A model generated the notes under the pieces. That model ran no database searches, was not told the DNA's origin, and was given only the letters and a program-made list of their open reading frames with translations. The translations under genes were made by a program, and so were the position numbers. 64,000 nt of DNA from an uncultured Corynebacterium sp. (GTDB lineage: Bacteria; Actinomycetota; Actinomycetes; Mycobacteriales; Mycobacteriaceae): contig CALUBS010000012.1 of assembly GCA_943914355.1 (NCBI GenBank), forward strand, positions 1 through 64,000, in the 5' to 3' direction. Shown here one piece after another: positions 17,883 to 26,851 of the stretch (within the stretch, counting starts at the first letter, position 1; the number at the start of each line of letters is the position of its first letter).

Positions 17883-17915
17883 AGCCACAGCATAGCTACT
17901 GTTATCTTATTGTTT
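17883..17915. promoter_or_regulatory. Divergent leaderless promoters, SCP-like and thioesterase genes
   Basis: In 33 bases, TATGCT (minus, 17889-17894) precedes the SCP-like ATG by 6 bases and TATCTT (plus, 17903-17908) precedes the thioesterase ATG by 7 bases. Confidence 0.5.
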
Positions 17916-18926
17916 ATGTCACCTACTGACGCTGCTGCGGAAACCCAAAAGTCCCCTACCCTTACGCTGCGCTTTATGGCATCGCCAACCGATGTCACCA
18001 TGGCCGGCACCCCTGGTATCAACGGCGGGCGCGTGCTGGAGTGGATCGATAAGGCCGCCTACGCCTGCGCCGTGCAGTGGTCTGGGCAGTACTGCGTGAC
18101 CGCCTATGTGGGCCATATCCACTTCACCCGGCCCATTCCCTCCGGGCACATCGTGGAGGTGCGCTCGCGCATCGCGATGACCGGCCGGTCCTCCATGCAC
18201 ATCATCAACGAGGTGCTTTCTGCCGATCCCCGCGAGGGTATTTTCACCCGCGCCTGCGATTGCCTGGTCATCTTCGTGGCCAAGGATCCCGAAAGCGATA
18301 AGACCACCCCGGTTCCCACCTTCGTGCCGGATACCGATGAGCACATGCGCGTGGCCGAGGCCGCGAAATCCCGCATCGAGCTGCGCAAGGCCATCGAGCT
18401 CGAGATGGACAAGCAGAGCTACGATGGGCCTTCCGATGCCCCACGCATGGTCAATCGTTTCCTGGCCAAGCCCACCGACGTCAACTGGGGCGGCAAGGTA
18501 CACGGCGGCACCGCGATGCAGTGGATCGATGAAGCCGGCACCGCCTGCACCATGGAGTGGTCCGGCGAGCGCACCGTTTCCGTCTATGCCGGTGGCATCC
18601 GCTTTTATAAGCCCATTTCCATCGGCGATCTCATTGAGGTCGATGCCCGCATGATGCGCACGGACCGCCGCTCCATGCAGATGTCCATCCACGTCCGCGC
18701 CGGCGATCCCCGCGGCGGCCGCGATAACCTCAAGACCGCCATCCACGCCACCGTGGCCTATATTGCCTTGGACCGCGACGGGCAGCCGCTGACCGCGCGC
18801 ACCTTTACCCCACAGACGGAAGAAGATATCCGCCTAGCCGAGCACGCCAATATCTTGCGCGAGCTGCGCGGCGAATATTCCCCGAAGCCGCTCATCGTGG
18901 CGCCGCACTACCAGCACGTGGATTAA
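17916..18926 (+). CDS. Acyl-CoA thioesterase, double hotdog
   Basis: Hydrolyses acyl-CoA to free fatty acid and CoA in the cytoplasm. The 336 residues are two tandem hotdog domains. Repeat 1 has GINGGRVLEWIDKAAYACA and VGHIHFTRPIPSGHIVEVRS. Repeat 2 has NWGGKVHGGTAMQWIDEAGTACT and GGIRFYKPISIGDLIEVDA. The paired helix sequence xMxWIDEAG with its acidic residue matches YciA/BFIT-type thioesterases. I start at ATG 17916, where TATCTT lies 7 bases upstream; the open frame continues upstream but antisense to the neighbour. Chain-length preference is unknown. Confidence 0.88.
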   Translation: MSPTDAAAETQKSPTLTLRFMASPTDVTMAGTPGINGGRVLEWIDKAAYACAVQWSGQYCVTAYVGHIHFTRPIPSGHIVEVRSRIAMTGRSSMHIINEVLSADPREGIFTRACDCLVIFVAKDPESDKTTPVPTFVPDTDEHMRVAEAAKSRIELRKAIELEMDKQSYDGPSDAPRMVNRFLAKPTDVNWGGKVHGGTAMQWIDEAGTACTMEWSGERTVSVYAGGIRFYKPISIGDLIEVDARMMRTDRRSMQMSIHVRAGDPRGGRDNLKTAIHATVAYIALDRDGQPLTARTFTPQTEEDIRLAEHANILRELRGEYSPKPLIVAPHYQHVD

Positions 18927-19015
18927 ATTTTCAGCACAATTTCTTTTGCGCGGCGCCTGCGCACCAGCGTGGTATTAAATTGGTTACTGAGACCACGCTA
19001 GAGAAATGAGTTGAT

Positions 19016-20245
19016 ATGTCTAACCCACGCCTGCGCCGCAGGGTGCAGTACTCCGCCGCATTAGTTGCCTCCGCAGTGCTACTGGCCTCCTGCCAGAATC
19101 CGGCCAACCAGGAGGATAAAGATGAGGCTTCGGCTACACCGACGACTACCTCTTCTTCTACTTCCGCGGAAAAGACTTCAGAAGCATCTTCCACGGCATC
19201 GAGTTCTAGCTCCGCTACCAGCTCCAGTAGCGCCAGCAGCTCCGCCACAAGCTCTTCTACCACTTCCGCCAAGTCGAGCGGCTCCCACGCCAAGCAGCGC
19301 TCCGAAATCGAGGGACATGTGGTGGTGCTTTCTACCGGCGGCACCATCGCCAGCACCCACGATGACAAGGGCGCGGTGGTGCCCACCGTAAAGGGCTCTG
19401 ACCTGGTGGACCCGCTGTACTCTGAATTCGACAAATCCAAGCTGGAGCTTGAGGTCAAAGACATTGCCAACCTGGATTCTTCTGCGATGACCTTGGCCGA
19501 TACCGATAAAATCATCACCGCCGTACAAGAGCAGCTAGAGCGCGATGACGTCGATGGCGTAATCGTCACCCACGGCACCGATTCCATGGAAGAAACCGCC
19601 ATTGCGCTCGATACTTTCTACGACAGCGATAAGCCCGTCGTACTCACCGGTGCGATGCGCCCGTTCGATGACGATGATCCAGACGGCCCAGAAAACCTCG
19701 CTACCGCGGTAGAGACTGTCACCAACCCGGACTATGCCGGCCAGGGCGCATTCATCGCCTTTGGCGGCAAGGTTATCCCCGCCCGCGGCGCGTTCAAATC
19801 TGATACGGAAAAGGCCGATGGCTTTGCTACCAACAGCCAGGAGAAATTCCCAGAACGCCCCGATCCGCTGAAGTACGCTCCGCTTGGCGATGTCCGCGTG
19901 GACATCGTCGCCGCCTACCCCGGCGCCCCAGCGGATCTCATTGAGCAATCCTTGGCCAAGGGTGCGCAGGCCATCGTCATTGAGGGCATGGGTTCAGGAA
20001 ATATCGGCCCCGATCTGGCTAATGCCGCCATGGAAGCCGCCAAGTCCGTTCCCGTCGTGCTTACTACCCGCGTGGATCACGGGCCCGTTGAGGGCATCTA
20101 CGGCGGCGCCGGTGGCGGTGCCACGCTTGCCGATGCCGGAGTTATCCCCTCCGGCAACCTCCGTGCACCCCAGGCCCGCATACTGCTCGCAGCCGCGGTT
20201 GCCACGGGAACGGATGCACAGAAGCTCTTTTCTCCTGCAGGATAA
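19016..20245 (+). CDS. ansA: L-asparaginase, secreted lipoprotein
   Basis: Hydrolyses L-asparagine to aspartate and ammonia, here outside the cytoplasmic membrane. The 409-residue precursor has a lipoprotein signal peptide ending in LLASC (lipid-modified Cys26), then an unusual Ser/Thr/Ala-rich linker (about 40-90) that probably spans the cell wall. The type I/II asparaginase domain has nucleophile motif STGGTIAS (106-113), the SS pair near 155 in the substrate site, and HGTDSMEET (186-194). RGAFKSDTEKADGFATNS and GMGSGNIGPDL follow. No strong ribosome-binding site is seen. It stands alone on the plus strand. Confidence 0.92.
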   Translation: MSNPRLRRRVQYSAALVASAVLLASCQNPANQEDKDEASATPTTTSSSTSAEKTSEASSTASSSSSATSSSSASSSATSSSTTSAKSSGSHAKQRSEIEGHVVVLSTGGTIASTHDDKGAVVPTVKGSDLVDPLYSEFDKSKLELEVKDIANLDSSAMTLADTDKIITAVQEQLERDDVDGVIVTHGTDSMEETAIALDTFYDSDKPVVLTGAMRPFDDDDPDGPENLATAVETVTNPDYAGQGAFIAFGGKVIPARGAFKSDTEKADGFATNSQEKFPERPDPLKYAPLGDVRVDIVAAYPGAPADLIEQSLAKGAQAIVIEGMGSGNIGPDLANAAMEAAKSVPVVLTTRVDHGPVEGIYGGAGGGATLADAGVIPSGNLRAPQARILLAAAVATGTDAQKLFSPAG

Positions 20246-20283
20246 GGCCGTATACTTTAGCGCGACGCTGAAAGGAGGAGAGC

Positions 20284-20832
20284 ATGGCAAACATTTTCGA
20301 CGTTGGACAGTACATCACTGAGCGCATTCCCAACGTGGACAAGCTCAAGCTGTACAAGCTGTGCTACTTCTCCCAAGGCTGGCATCTGGCGTGGACGGGT
20401 CGCCCATTATTCCAGGCGGAGTTTCAAGCGTGGCGACATGGCCCTGTTTCCCGCGAACTGCGCACTCAAACCTGGCAGGTAGCAGGGACCAAAGAGCCCT
20501 GGCCGGTCCCCTATGTTCCCGGTGGCCTGTCCGACAATCTCAGCACATACGAACATGCAGTAGTAGATAGCATCATCGCGTTTTACGGCGGAGCTGAATC
20601 GACCCGGCTTTCTGACTTGAGTCATGGCCTTGCCTGGAACGAGCTCCTCCAAGAGTTCTCCCAGGCGATGATCTCCAGCGAGCCCACCCCGCGACCTCCG
20701 CTACAACCAGCAGAAGTTCTTTTGCCTAATGTTGACCTCGACGGGGATGTGGATGAAGTTTTAGCCACACCACAGGCCAAGGAAATCGAACAAGACTGGT
20801 GGGAGACTTTCCGGATTCTCGCTGACCGTTAA
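20284..20832 (+). CDS. Panacea-domain (DUF4065, SocA-like) protein
   Basis: Panacea domains form the neutralising part of many antitoxins and also occur in SocA, a proteolytic adaptor. The 182-residue product shows the family pattern: DVGQYITERIPNVDKLKLYKL, then YFSQGWHLAWTGRPLF with AEFQAWRHGPVSREL, and a helical second half with HGLAWNELL. The last 45 residues are acidic and probably flexible. A TATACT hexamer (20249-20254) and aaaggagg 7 bases before the ATG form a good promoter and ribosome site. No toxin-like partner reading frame is adjacent on either side, so it is an orphan here. Confidence 0.75.
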   Translation: MANIFDVGQYITERIPNVDKLKLYKLCYFSQGWHLAWTGRPLFQAEFQAWRHGPVSRELRTQTWQVAGTKEPWPVPYVPGGLSDNLSTYEHAVVDSIIAFYGGAESTRLSDLSHGLAWNELLQEFSQAMISSEPTPRPPLQPAEVLLPNVDLDGDVDEVLATPQAKEIEQDWWETFRILADR

Positions 20833-20904
20833 CCAGACGGATTTGCGGCAAGGATTGATCATCCTGGCGCATGCCGCCCTGTTCAATAACACGGCAATTA
20901 CGGT

Positions 20905-21645
20905 CTAGGCAGCGCCAACGACCACTTGCCATACCGCCACGAGGTGCACCACTGCCGCCGCGATGGTCGCGGTGTGGAAGTGCTCGTGATAGCCGTAGTA
21001 GCGCGCATTGCGCCCAGGCCACTTAAAGCCATAGACCAGCGCACCTACGGAGTAAACCACGCCGCCGGCCAGCAATAGCCAGACCACTGCTGCGCCGGCA
21101 TCACTCCACAGCGTGGGTAGTAGCGGCAGCACCAACCAGCCCAGCGCTAGGTACACCACAACATCGAGCCACCGCGGGTGCTCAATCCACACTAGGTTCA
21201 AAATCACGCCCAAGATCGCGCCCGCCCACGCAATGGCGAGCATCCATGCTGCCTGCGCTGGGGATAACGCAATCAAACACAACGGGGTGTATGTGGCGGC
21301 AATGAATACCGCAATCGTGGCGTGGTCCGCCCGCCGCCACCATTGCACCGCTCGGGGGCTAGGCCACGGATAGCGGTGGTACAGCGCCGAGACGCCAAAA
21401 AGCCCTACCAATCCTAGGCCATAGACGGTAACGCCTAGACCCTGCCACCAGTGCAGCGTCATCCACGCATACGTGATGAGAACGGTGGAGGCGATCACCG
21501 ATAGCAACGCCGCCAGCGCATGACCCCATCCACGGGTCATCGGCCGCTCGCCGCGATCCGCCATCCAATAGGTGCGCTGCACCAAGCCTTCTTTCAAGGG
21601 ATGCTCCCCCACCTCTTTTGTTCCTTCAGCATGTATCTGAGCCAC
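20905..21645 (-). CDS. Hemolysin III family (YqfA/PAQR) membrane protein
   Basis: Seven-helix integral membrane protein related to adiponectin receptors; some members act as zinc-dependent hydrolases. About 246 residues. Conserved metal-site residues are in SALYHRYPW, RRADHATIAVFIAATYTP and YHEHFHTATIAAAVVHL. The start is uncertain: GTG 21645 has gaaagaag 7 bases upstream and is used here; GTG 21666 and ATG 21561 are alternatives, and the first 35 residues are hydrophilic and not typical of the family. The hemolytic role implied by the name is not established for most members. Confidence 0.85.
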   Translation of the reverse strand: MAQIHAEGTKEVGEHPLKEGLVQRTYWMADRGERPMTRGWGHALAALLSVIASTVLITYAWMTLHWWQGLGVTVYGLGLVGLFGVSALYHRYPWPSPRAVQWWRRADHATIAVFIAATYTPLCLIALSPAQAAWMLAIAWAGAILGVILNLVWIEHPRWLDVVVYLALGWLVLPLLPTLWSDAGAAVVWLLLAGGVVYSVGALVYGFKWPGRNARYYGYHEHFHTATIAAAVVHLVAVWQVVVGAA

Positions 21646-21731
21646 AGCGATACTTCTTTCTCCCACCAGAGCTAAGTTACGTTACCGTAAGTCTACTGAG
21701 GGGAGTAAAGAGCTTCAAGGAAAAGGAGAAT

Positions 21732-24700
21732 CTAATCCTTTTCGCCAGAATCCATCCCATCTACGATCCGCACGGTTTCCATCGCCACGCGCGTGACCTT
21801 GCCAATCAAATCGACGATATAACGTGGGTTACCCACCTCATCGGCCCAATCATTCGGGTCATTCACAATTCCGGAAGCCTTGTCCTTCTTCACCTGGTAC
21901 CGGTCAATCAACCACGCCACCGCAGAGCGCGAGCCCAGCATGTACTTATCCGCTTCCGCTGGAATACCAGAAATGGTCACCTGCTGGTTGTAGATCAGCT
22001 TTGTCACGTCGTTGACGTTCTTGCCCGTTTCCAGATCCTTGCGCTTGGCCCACTTCATCTTGTGCACACGCCAGGTCTCCCGGTCGGACTCATCACCTTT
22101 GATCTGAATATCCAGCGGCCACGGTTCCACGGACTCATAATCCACGTGCAGTGCCATCAGTTCCTTGCCAGCCGCAGCAAACTTATCGAACTCCGCACGC
22201 GAGGATGGCGTCTCAATATGCGGCAGCATCTTCTTCAAATCCGCCTCATACTTCGTACGGTAAACGGGGTCATGTAGTTTGCCATAGACGAAGTGAAAGA
22301 CGTCATCACCAGATACATCACTGCCCAGTGCATCTCGGTAAATCTGCTTAATCCCATCCGTGATGTTATCCACGCGCACATACCCGTCAACGACCTCGCC
22401 AATCTGCCCGTAGACACTGGGCTCGTTTTGCTTGACGACGTTCCCTTCACCGAACAGACCACCGTCCTCGACGTCAACTGAAGCCCAAGTGAAGCGTGGG
22501 AAAAATTGGGATCCTTCAGAACCATAAAAGTTCAGGTCGGGTATCTGGTCAACGGCGAAAACGGTAAATGGTTTGCTTGCACCGACGGTCGGCTGTAAGA
22601 ACCCAATGTTGGAGTGATTCGGTGTCGGGAAAATTGAGGGGAGCTGATATCTACGGTGATTCAACTGCTCATCAAAATATACTTTTTGTTGGCAAAAAGG
22701 TCGGTACAAACTCTTCGTATGGTATCCAGTTTTATTTACCTCGAGTCTACGGTCAAGCTGAGATTGAAGACTGGATGACCATTTACTTCGAGTCGGATCT
22801 ACAAACCAAGGTTCGCTGTTTAGAAATTCTTTCGCACTTTGACCTGACTGAATCGATTCAAGAGCTTTGTTATACGTCGCTTTTAAAGTAGAGACAGTTT
22901 CGCTCAGAGTATCTTCCGAGAATGAATACACCCAAGCATCTCTGTTTGTCTGCAATCCCGCAGAATATTTTTCAAATACAGTTGTAGAATTACCGTTTTT
23001 CTCTCCTATAACTGGCCAAGTTTCAAACTCCTCTGACCGTTGGTTTAGCCAATCACCCTCTTTATTCGGCTCGATCGATTGCCAACTAAGGTTTTCGATA
23101 GATGCACTTGTAATTGCGTCTAACTTGTCACCCTTAGAGGAATTGTCCGGTAATTCGGCATAGTGTAAGTCAAATGATTGCTTGGACTCATCTTTAACCC
23201 CCACGGCAATCGAAACTCCGACCCGAATGTCAAAAACATTTCCTCCTTCACGTTTTGCTTGGTCACCGGAGGTACGCGAATTACCTCGAAGATTATAGAT
23301 GTAGAGGTCAGTGAAATCTTCCGCCATCGATAAGCGGACACCAGCACCGGTGTTACCGTCAATCCACCCATTATTCGTTACAAAAGCCACGATTCCTTGG
23401 TCACCGATGCGATCGGTGGCCCATCGGAAAGCACGCAGATAGGAGTCATACAAGGAGTTCTTATTCGTGGCCGTGGACTTGGCCGCGTAGGTATCCGCGA
23501 TGCGTTTATCCAGGCTCGGGTACTTCTGATTGGCATTGAGGTCGTTCGCGGATTTTTGGCCGGCAGAATACGGCGGGTTGCCAATCACGACGTTGATGGG
23601 CGCGTTCTTCTGGCGCTCGATGGTGGCGTTATTTTCGCGGAAGATGTTGAGGTCTGGAATATCACCTTCTTCGTGGACCTGGAAGGTATCGGCAAGCGCG
23701 ATATTCGTAAACGGTACGTATTCCGGTGCCGGCTCATCGTCGCGCTGCGCGGCCTCCTCACGCAGGGCGTTGTAGGTGGTCTCGATATTGACGGCAGAGA
23801 CGTAGTACGCCAGCAGCATGATTTCGGTGGCGAATAGCTCATTGGCATATTTGCGCGCAAAGTCTTCCGGCTTGATGAGGCCAGACTGCAGCAGGCGCAC
23901 CATGAATGTCGAAGTACCGGCGAAGGGATCGAGGATGCTCACGCCTTCATCGCTAAGCCCCTTGCCAAAGTGCTTGCGGGAGACCTCATCGGCTGCACGC
24001 AGGATGAAGTCCACGATTTCCACTGGAGTGTAGACAATGCCGAGAGCCTCGGCCTGCTTCTTAAAGGCCTTGCGGAAGAAGCGCTCATACAGCTCCTTAA
24101 TCACCTGCTGCTTACCGGAAGCGGAGGTCACCTCAGAGGCACGAACGCGCACGGATTCGTAGAACTTCTCCAGCGATTCGGTTTCCGTGTCCAAGTTAGC
24201 CTTGGATAGCGCCGCCACCATCTTCTCCATGACCTGAGCTACTGGGTTGTGGGTAATGAAGTCATGGTTTTCAAAGAGGGCGTTGAACACCGGTGCAGTA
24301 ATCAGGTGCTGCGAGAGCATAGAGATGGCATCATCAGCCGAAATACCATCGTTCAAGTTATTGCGCAGGCCCTCAACAAACTCATCAAATTCTTGGCGCA
24401 GGTCCTCATCGGCATTTTCTACCAGTGCGGTAATGCGGGTGATTTGGTTTTCTGCAATAGTGGCAACGTCATCGGCCCAGTCCTCCCAATAGGTGCGGGT
24501 TCCGACCTTATCCACCAGCTTGGTGTAGATGGCCTCTTGCCATTGCTCCAAAGAGAACAAGGCAATCTGCTGGGTCATTGCAGAAGAATCCTCAAAAGCC
24601 TCAGTGGACTTGGTGCGTTCTGCATCCTCCAGTTTTTCTTTATCGCTTTTCTCCTTGTCCCCAGGGACATGGTTGACATCAATGGGTAGTTCTTCTTGTG

Positions 24701-26696
24701 CGTTGGCTCCATTGAGCGCGATGGAATTGATCTTGGCGTTAAAGCGATCATCGTGTGCACGCAGCGCGTTAAGGATCTGCCAGACCACCTTGAAGCGCTG
24801 GTTATCATTGAGTGCCTCCGAGGGCGAGACATCTTGCGCGACGGCGACCGGCAAGATGATGTAGCCGTAGTCCTTGCCCGCAGATTTACGCATTACACGG
24901 CCCACAGATTGAACCACGTCCACCATGGAATTGCGCGGGTTGAAAAAGATCACCGAGTCCAGCGCCGGCACATCCACGCCTTCCGAAAGGCACCGCGCGT
25001 TAGTCAGTATCCGGGCTTCGTTTTCTGCCGCAGGTGATTCAATCCAGGACAACTTGGTGCCGCGCTCCATGGCGTTCATGCCGCCATCGACGTGCTGGGC
25101 AGCAACTTGGAGATCAACGTTGGTCAAGGAGACATCATTAAGCACCGCCTTATCCTTCAGCAGCTCCTGGTGAGTCCTAATCAGGGAAGGAAAGCTCTCC
25201 GCAATCTGGGTAGAGGTCTTAATGTCCTTGGCAAAGGCCACCGCGCGCTGCATGGGGTTGGCGTTTTCATCAAATCCACCCTTCTTTCCTTGCAGCTCAC
25301 CAGAGCGCTTGGCCAGGCCATTCCACGCACCAATCATCGCGGAGGCGAGCGAGAGGTTGATCTGATTGTCTTCGCTATGGGCCATGGCGTTGGCAGCCAC
25401 GGATTCATCGACGGTCATGACCAAGACCTTGTAATCCGTAAGCAGGCCCTTATCCACGGCCTCGCCAAAGCCCAACCGGTAGAACTCGGGGCCATAAATA
25501 CCCTCATCGTCCATAGAGGTCAGCTCAGCAGAGTGCTCGGCGGCCTTGCCTTTCACGGCGTCATCGAAAAGCCGCGGCGTTGCAGTCATGTACAAACGCT
25601 TGGCAGCCTTGATGTAGTTCGCATCGTGCACGCGCACGAAGTTGCTGGAGTCCTCGCCGGCCAGGGTGATGCCGGTGGTGCGGTGGGCCTCATCGCAAAT
25701 GACGAGGTCAAACTCATCTAGGCCGTGCTGCTGTGCCTCGTGCACTGCCGGCAAGGATTGATAGGTGGAAAAGACAATACTGAGCCCCTTGGCGCGTTTT
25801 CCAGACTCAAAACGCCGCGCAATATCCGCGCCCTCAGTAGAGACGGGAACTTCCAAGTCATAGACCGCAATGTCTTCGGCTTTCTTGGATACCTTCGAAT
25901 CCGAACACACCGCGAAGGCGCGCATATCGAGGCGCCCCTGCGCCGTCCATTCCTTCAACGTCTGCGAAAGCAGCGAGATAGAAGGAACCAGGAACAGGAT
26001 GCGCGCCTTGCCTCCCCTATCTTCGGCCACGCGCTCTGCGAGGCGCAGCGCAGTAAACGTCTTGCCGGTACCGCAAGCCATGATGAGCTTGCCGCGGTCA
26101 TGCGTCTGAAATCCCTCGATGGCCCTGTCGATAGCCGTTTGCTGGTGCGGGCGCGGCTCGAAGGTCTTGCGCTGCGAGAGGTTGATTTGAATGTTTTTAT
26201 CCTGCACCTCGGAGCCTGGAAAGGCGACGTCCCAGTTAATGGGCGATTCTGCGATGGCAGAAATACCAATGCGGCTGGTGGGGATAATCTGGTTGGCCAA
26301 TGCTTCCTCGGCGTGCGAGGACCAGTGATCCGTGGTGGAAATGATCATCCGGCTACCGAAGTGCTCGCGGCCATGTTCCGTTTCAAAGGAATGCCCCGAG
26401 GCCTCAAAGAAGGAATCCAAGTGCGATTTCTGGATGCGCGCGGTGGACGCATAGAACTTGCACTGGATAGCGGTCCACGTCCCGTCATCGCGGCGGCGGG
26501 CCACCAAGTCAATTCCGGTATCGGCCTTGCCGCCGTTATAGCGCCAGTCAATCCACCGGCTGACCTCATCAAACTGTGCTTTGAGAGTGGGATCAGTCTG
26601 AAAATAGTTGACCATCAGCTTTTCAAAAGCGATGCCATACTTCGCCTTTGGTTGGTTTTCGCGCAGCTGTTCCAGGACCTCAGAGAACTTTGACAT
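21732..26696 (-). CDS. Single-chain type ISP restriction-modification enzyme (nuclease-helicase-methyltransferase-TRD)
   Basis: A 1654-residue protein with the layout of LlaGI/LlaBIII-type enzymes, which methylate one strand of an asymmetric site and, on unmodified DNA, translocate and cut when two molecules collide. Residues 1-165 are an Mrr-like nuclease (GIDLV with Asp63, then IQCK with Lys80). 180-620 are an SF2 helicase: ACGTGKT (207-213), DEAH (335-338), TAT (371-373), QSVGRVMR (596-603). A helical linker follows. 880-1100 are an N6-adenine methyltransferase with YTPVEIVDF, LDPFAGTSTF (921-930) and NPPY (1039-1042). About 1100-1400 are the target-recognition domain, clearly AT-richer than the rest. 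A CATAAT/TAATAC element just before the ATG suggests a leaderless start. It appears complete and active. Confidence 0.92.
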   Translation of the reverse strand: MSKFSEVLEQLRENQPKAKYGIAFEKLMVNYFQTDPTLKAQFDEVSRWIDWRYNGGKADTGIDLVARRRDDGTWTAIQCKFYASTARIQKSHLDSFFEASGHSFETEHGREHFGSRMIISTTDHWSSHAEEALANQIIPTSRIGISAIAESPINWDVAFPGSEVQDKNIQINLSQRKTFEPRPHQQTAIDRAIEGFQTHDRGKLIMACGTGKTFTALRLAERVAEDRGGKARILFLVPSISLLSQTLKEWTAQGRLDMRAFAVCSDSKVSKKAEDIAVYDLEVPVSTEGADIARRFESGKRAKGLSIVFSTYQSLPAVHEAQQHGLDEFDLVICDEAHRTTGITLAGEDSSNFVRVHDANYIKAAKRLYMTATPRLFDDAVKGKAAEHSAELTSMDDEGIYGPEFYRLGFGEAVDKGLLTDYKVLVMTVDESVAANAMAHSEDNQINLSLASAMIGAWNGLAKRSGELQGKKGGFDENANPMQRAVAFAKDIKTSTQIAESFPSLIRTHQELLKDKAVLNDVSLTNVDLQVAAQHVDGGMNAMERGTKLSWIESPAAENEARILTNARCLSEGVDVPALDSVIFFNPRNSMVDVVQSVGRVMRKSAGKDYGYIILPVAVAQDVSPSEALNDNQRFKVVWQILNALRAHDDRFNAKINSIALNGANAQEELPIDVNHVPGDKEKSDKEKLEDAERTKSTEAFEDSSAMTQQIALFSLEQWQEAIYTKLVDKVGTRTYWEDWADDVATIAENQITRITALVENADEDLRQEFDEFVEGLRNNLNDGISADDAISMLSQHLITAPVFNALFENHDFITHNPVAQVMEKMVAALSKANLDTETESLEKFYESVRVRASEVTSASGKQQVIKELYERFFRKAFKKQAEALGIVYTPVEIVDFILRAADEVSRKHFGKGLSDEGVSILDPFAGTSTFMVRLLQSGLIKPEDFARKYANELFATEIMLLAYYVSAVNIETTYNALREEAAQRDDEPAPEYVPFTNIALADTFQVHEEGDIPDLNIFRENNATIERQKNAPINVVIGNPPYSAGQKSANDLNANQKYPSLDKRIADTYAAKSTATNKNSLYDSYLRAFRWATDRIGDQGIVAFVTNNGWIDGNTGAGVRLSMAEDFTDLYIYNLRGNSRTSGDQAKREGGNVFDIRVGVSIAVGVKDESKQSFDLHYAELPDNSSKGDKLDAITSASIENLSWQSIEPNKEGDWLNQRSEEFETWPVIGEKNGNSTTVFEKYSAGLQTNRDAWVYSFSEDTLSETVSTLKATYNKALESIQSGQSAKEFLNSEPWFVDPTRSKWSSSLQSQLDRRLEVNKTGYHTKSLYRPFCQQKVYFDEQLNHRRYQLPSIFPTPNHSNIGFLQPTVGASKPFTVFAVDQIPDLNFYGSEGSQFFPRFTWASVDVEDGGLFGEGNVVKQNEPSVYGQIGEVVDGYVRVDNITDGIKQIYRDALGSDVSGDDVFHFVYGKLHDPVYRTKYEADLKKMLPHIETPSSRAEFDKFAAAGKELMALHVDYESVEPWPLDIQIKGDESDRETWRVHKMKWAKRKDLETGKNVNDVTKLIYNQQVTISGIPAEADKYMLGSRSAVAWLIDRYQVKKDKASGIVNDPNDWADEVGNPRYIVDLIGKVTRVAMETVRIVDGMDSGEKD

Positions 26697-26851
26697 AGAA
26701 GTATTATGCCTGACGGTGCTTCAGGTTTCCTTCGCTATTGCTGCATTTCGCTAGCTGTATCCCGATGAAATGACTGGCTCAAGTGCTTCAGCCCGTTTGT
26801 GTACGGAGACTGATTACGCAGAGCTGGATATATTTTGAATCTTTGGGTGTT

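Noticed and set aside
22568..23163. Short plus-strand frames in the AT-rich part of the restriction gene
   Set aside because: They are antisense to a continuous 1654-codon frame whose domain order is complete.
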